Part shown: positions 62,760-64,000 of the stretch, in pieces
How positions within the stretch are numbered: position 1 is the first letter of the stretch
How the letters are laid out: the number at the start of each line of letters is the position of its first letter
Assembly (NCBI GenBank): GCA_046331705.1
Contig: JAXLQJ010000006.1
Location: forward strand, 62,001 to 126,000
Origin: JADJOY01 sp046331705 [NCBI: bacterium]
GTDB lineage: Bacteria; JADJOY01
Length of the DNA: 64,000 nucleotides
Direction of reading: 5' to 3'
The notes under the pieces: generated by a model
What the model was told of the DNA's origin: nothing
Databases searched by the model: none
What the model saw: only the letters and a program-made list of their open reading frames with translations
Translations under genes and position numbers: made by a program

Positions 62760-63958
62760 CGCACGTCCAGCCCGTGGGCACGTAGCGCACGCCGCGCCAC
62801 GACGGTCTTGTGGACCTCGTCGGGGCCATCGTAGATGCGGGCGCCACGCTCGTGGCGGTACCAGTAGGCGAGCGGCGTCAGGTCGGTGATGCCCATGGCC
62901 CCGTGGACCTGGATGGCGCGATCGAGCACCCGTTGCAGCACGTTGGCGACGTAGTACTTGATGATCGAGATCGCCTCGCGCGCCTCGACGAGCCCGTGCT
63001 TCTCGATGCGCTCTGCTGCATCCAGCACCATGAGTCGCGAGGCGTGGATCTCGGCGCGGCTGTCGGCGATCCATTCCTGCACGATCTGGCGGGTGCCGAG
63101 CGCCTTGCCGGGCGAGAGCTCGCGTCGCGCCGCGCGCTCGCACATGAGCGAGAACGCGCGCTCGCAGATCCCGATCCAGCGCATGCAGTGATGGATGCGG
63201 CCCGGGCCGAGGCGGTGCTGCGCGATCGCGAAGCCCGCGCCCTCGGCGCCCAGCAGGTTCCCGTAGGGCACGCGGCACTCCGCGAGCTCGACCTCGCCGT
63301 GGCTCGTGAACTCGGCGCCCGGCTCGCCCATCACGGGCAGATTGCGGATCAGCCGGAAACCTGGCGTCGTCGTGGGTACGATGATCTGGCTGGCGCGCGC
63401 GTGGGGGCTCTCGGCCTCGGGCGCGGTGACGGCCATGCAGATCGCGAACGCGGCGCCGTCGGCGGCGGTGGTGAACCATTTGCGGCCGCTCAAGACCCAC
63501 GAATCGCCGTCGCGGCGCGCGCGCGTCTGCAGCCACGTGGGGTTGGATCCCGGGGAGTCGGGCTCGGTCATCGCGAAGCAGCTGCGGATCTCGCCGCGCG
63601 CCAGCGGCTCGAGCCAGCGCTTCTTCTGCGCCTCGTTCCCGAAGGCGAGGAGCACTTCCATGTTGGCGATGTCGGGCGCCTGGGTGTTGAAGAAGTAGTG
63701 GCCGAGCGGGCTCGTTCCCAGGATCTCGCTCACGTGCGCGAAGTCGGTGAGCGAGAGCTCGAGCCCACCCATGGCCTTCGGCATGTGGGGCGAGAAGAGC
63801 CCCAGCGACTTCACCTTCTTGCGCTTGAGCTCGAGGGTGGGCTTGAGCTCGGCGAAGGGCTTGGCCAGCGCCTCGGCCTCGAACGGATAGACCTCGTCGC
63901 GCATGAAGGCGCGGATGCGATCGAGCACGGGGACGAGGGCGGCGCTGGGTTCGTGCAT
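62756..63958 (-). CDS. Acyl-CoA dehydrogenase (ACAD11-like)
   Basis: 400 residues, standard ACAD fold. FAD/substrate motifs CFAMTEPDSPGSNPTWLQT, WVLSGRKWFTTAADGAAFA and the C-terminal QVHGAMGITDLTPLAYWYRH, IYDGPDEVHKTVVARRAL. The catalytic glutamate position cannot be assigned with certainty; in ACAD10/11-type proteins the dehydrogenase half catalyses elimination of the phosphorylated 4-hydroxyacyl-CoA. Downstream kinase overlap supports that two-step route. Start at ATG 63958; the upstream side of the operon is beyond the window. Confidence 0.92.
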   Translation of the reverse strand: MHEPSAALVPVLDRIRAFMRDEVYPFEAEALAKPFAELKPTLELKRKKVKSLGLFSPHMPKAMGGLELSLTDFAHVSEILGTSPLGHYFFNTQAPDIANMEVLLAFGNEAQKKRWLEPLARGEIRSCFAMTEPDSPGSNPTWLQTRARRDGDSWVLSGRKWFTTAADGAAFAICMAVTAPEAESPHARASQIIVPTTTPGFRLIRNLPVMGEPGAEFTSHGEVELAECRVPYGNLLGAEGAGFAIAQHRLGPGRIHHCMRWIGICERAFSLMCERAARRELSPGKALGTRQIVQEWIADSRAEIHASRLMVLDAAERIEKHGLVEAREAISIIKYYVANVLQRVLDRAIQVHGAMGITDLTPLAYWYRHERGARIYDGPDEVHKTVVARRALRAHGLDVR

Positions 63959-64000
63959 GGAGGACCTCGGGTCAGCGGGAGCGAGGGAGCGTGGAGGGTG

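Noticed and set aside
1-64000. CRISPR arrays, rRNA genes, complete insertion sequences
   Set aside because: No regularly spaced repeats, no rRNA-like stretches and no transposase with terminal repeats were seen.

Overview
The window is high-GC bacterial DNA, densely packed on both strands. Several things point to a soil or sediment deltaproteobacterial-type lineage (Myxococcota- or Binatota-like): many exported lipoproteins and repeat proteins (MopE/thrombospondin-3-like, HEAT, beta-propeller), an F420-type luciferase-like oxidoreductase, a DUF2236/MpaB oxygenase, lipid and acyl-CoA enzymes, and a Sec-type (clade II) nitrous oxide reductase. This placement is inferred from gene content only; no rRNA gene is present.

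Layout. 1-10 kb: end of an anchored surface protein, strong bidirectional terminator, ogt, DUF2236 oxygenase, ClC chloride channel, PAS and MarR proteins, DUF885 hydrolase, SDR and acyl-CoA synthetase. 10-17 kb: a compact plus-strand run with a saccharopine-dehydrogenase-like enzyme and an aldehyde dehydrogenase of the aminoadipate-semialdehyde type (lysine catabolism), followed by a large lipoprotein and a membrane-anchored protein. 16.6-21.7 kb: zinc-ribbon/Yip1 membrane protein, HEAT-repeat protein, and a secreted three-repeat protein ending in a DGFE-type C-terminal motif. 21.8-29.6 kb: a likely integrated island directly beside tRNA-Arg(TCG). It holds a truncated serine recombinase, a TerB_N-TerB-TerB_C membrane protein, a BrxD-like ATPase and a BrxHI-like helicase broken by about six frameshifts. 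This looks like a defence or stress module that has lost one component.

29.7-37 kb: K+ channel, propeller lipoprotein, a divergent TetR/metallo-beta-lactamase pair with a near-perfect operator palindrome, a glycosidase-like TIM barrel and a quinone reductase-like flavoprotein. 37-41 kb: arsenic module with thioredoxin-like protein and ArsP-type permease divergent from arsR, acr3 and an arsC that carries an N-terminal helical domain. 41-43.6 kb: secreted anchored protein, a decayed repeat protein and a fasciclin protein. 43.6-52.8 kb: nitrous oxide/NO module with nosZ, nosD (two frameshifts), nosF, nosL, nosY and a six-helix-like membrane protein, a small cytochrome c, a hemerythrin-type protein and a divergent NorR regulator. 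52.8-56.4 kb: LLM oxidoreductase, a second copy of the large lipoprotein family seen at 12.9 kb, and a decayed two-gene nucleotidyltransferase pair. 56.5-64 kb: small secreted protein, MopE-like protein, HzsA-like haem protein, and a kinase/acyl-CoA dehydrogenase operon like eukaryotic ACAD10/11.

The genes that clearly work together are the nos/NorR set, the arsenic set, the lysine pair, the kinase/dehydrogenase pair and the TerB/BrxD/helicase triad. The most interesting unexplained items are the triad at the tRNA, the paralogous WSENH lipoproteins, and several palindromes placed over translation or transcription starts.
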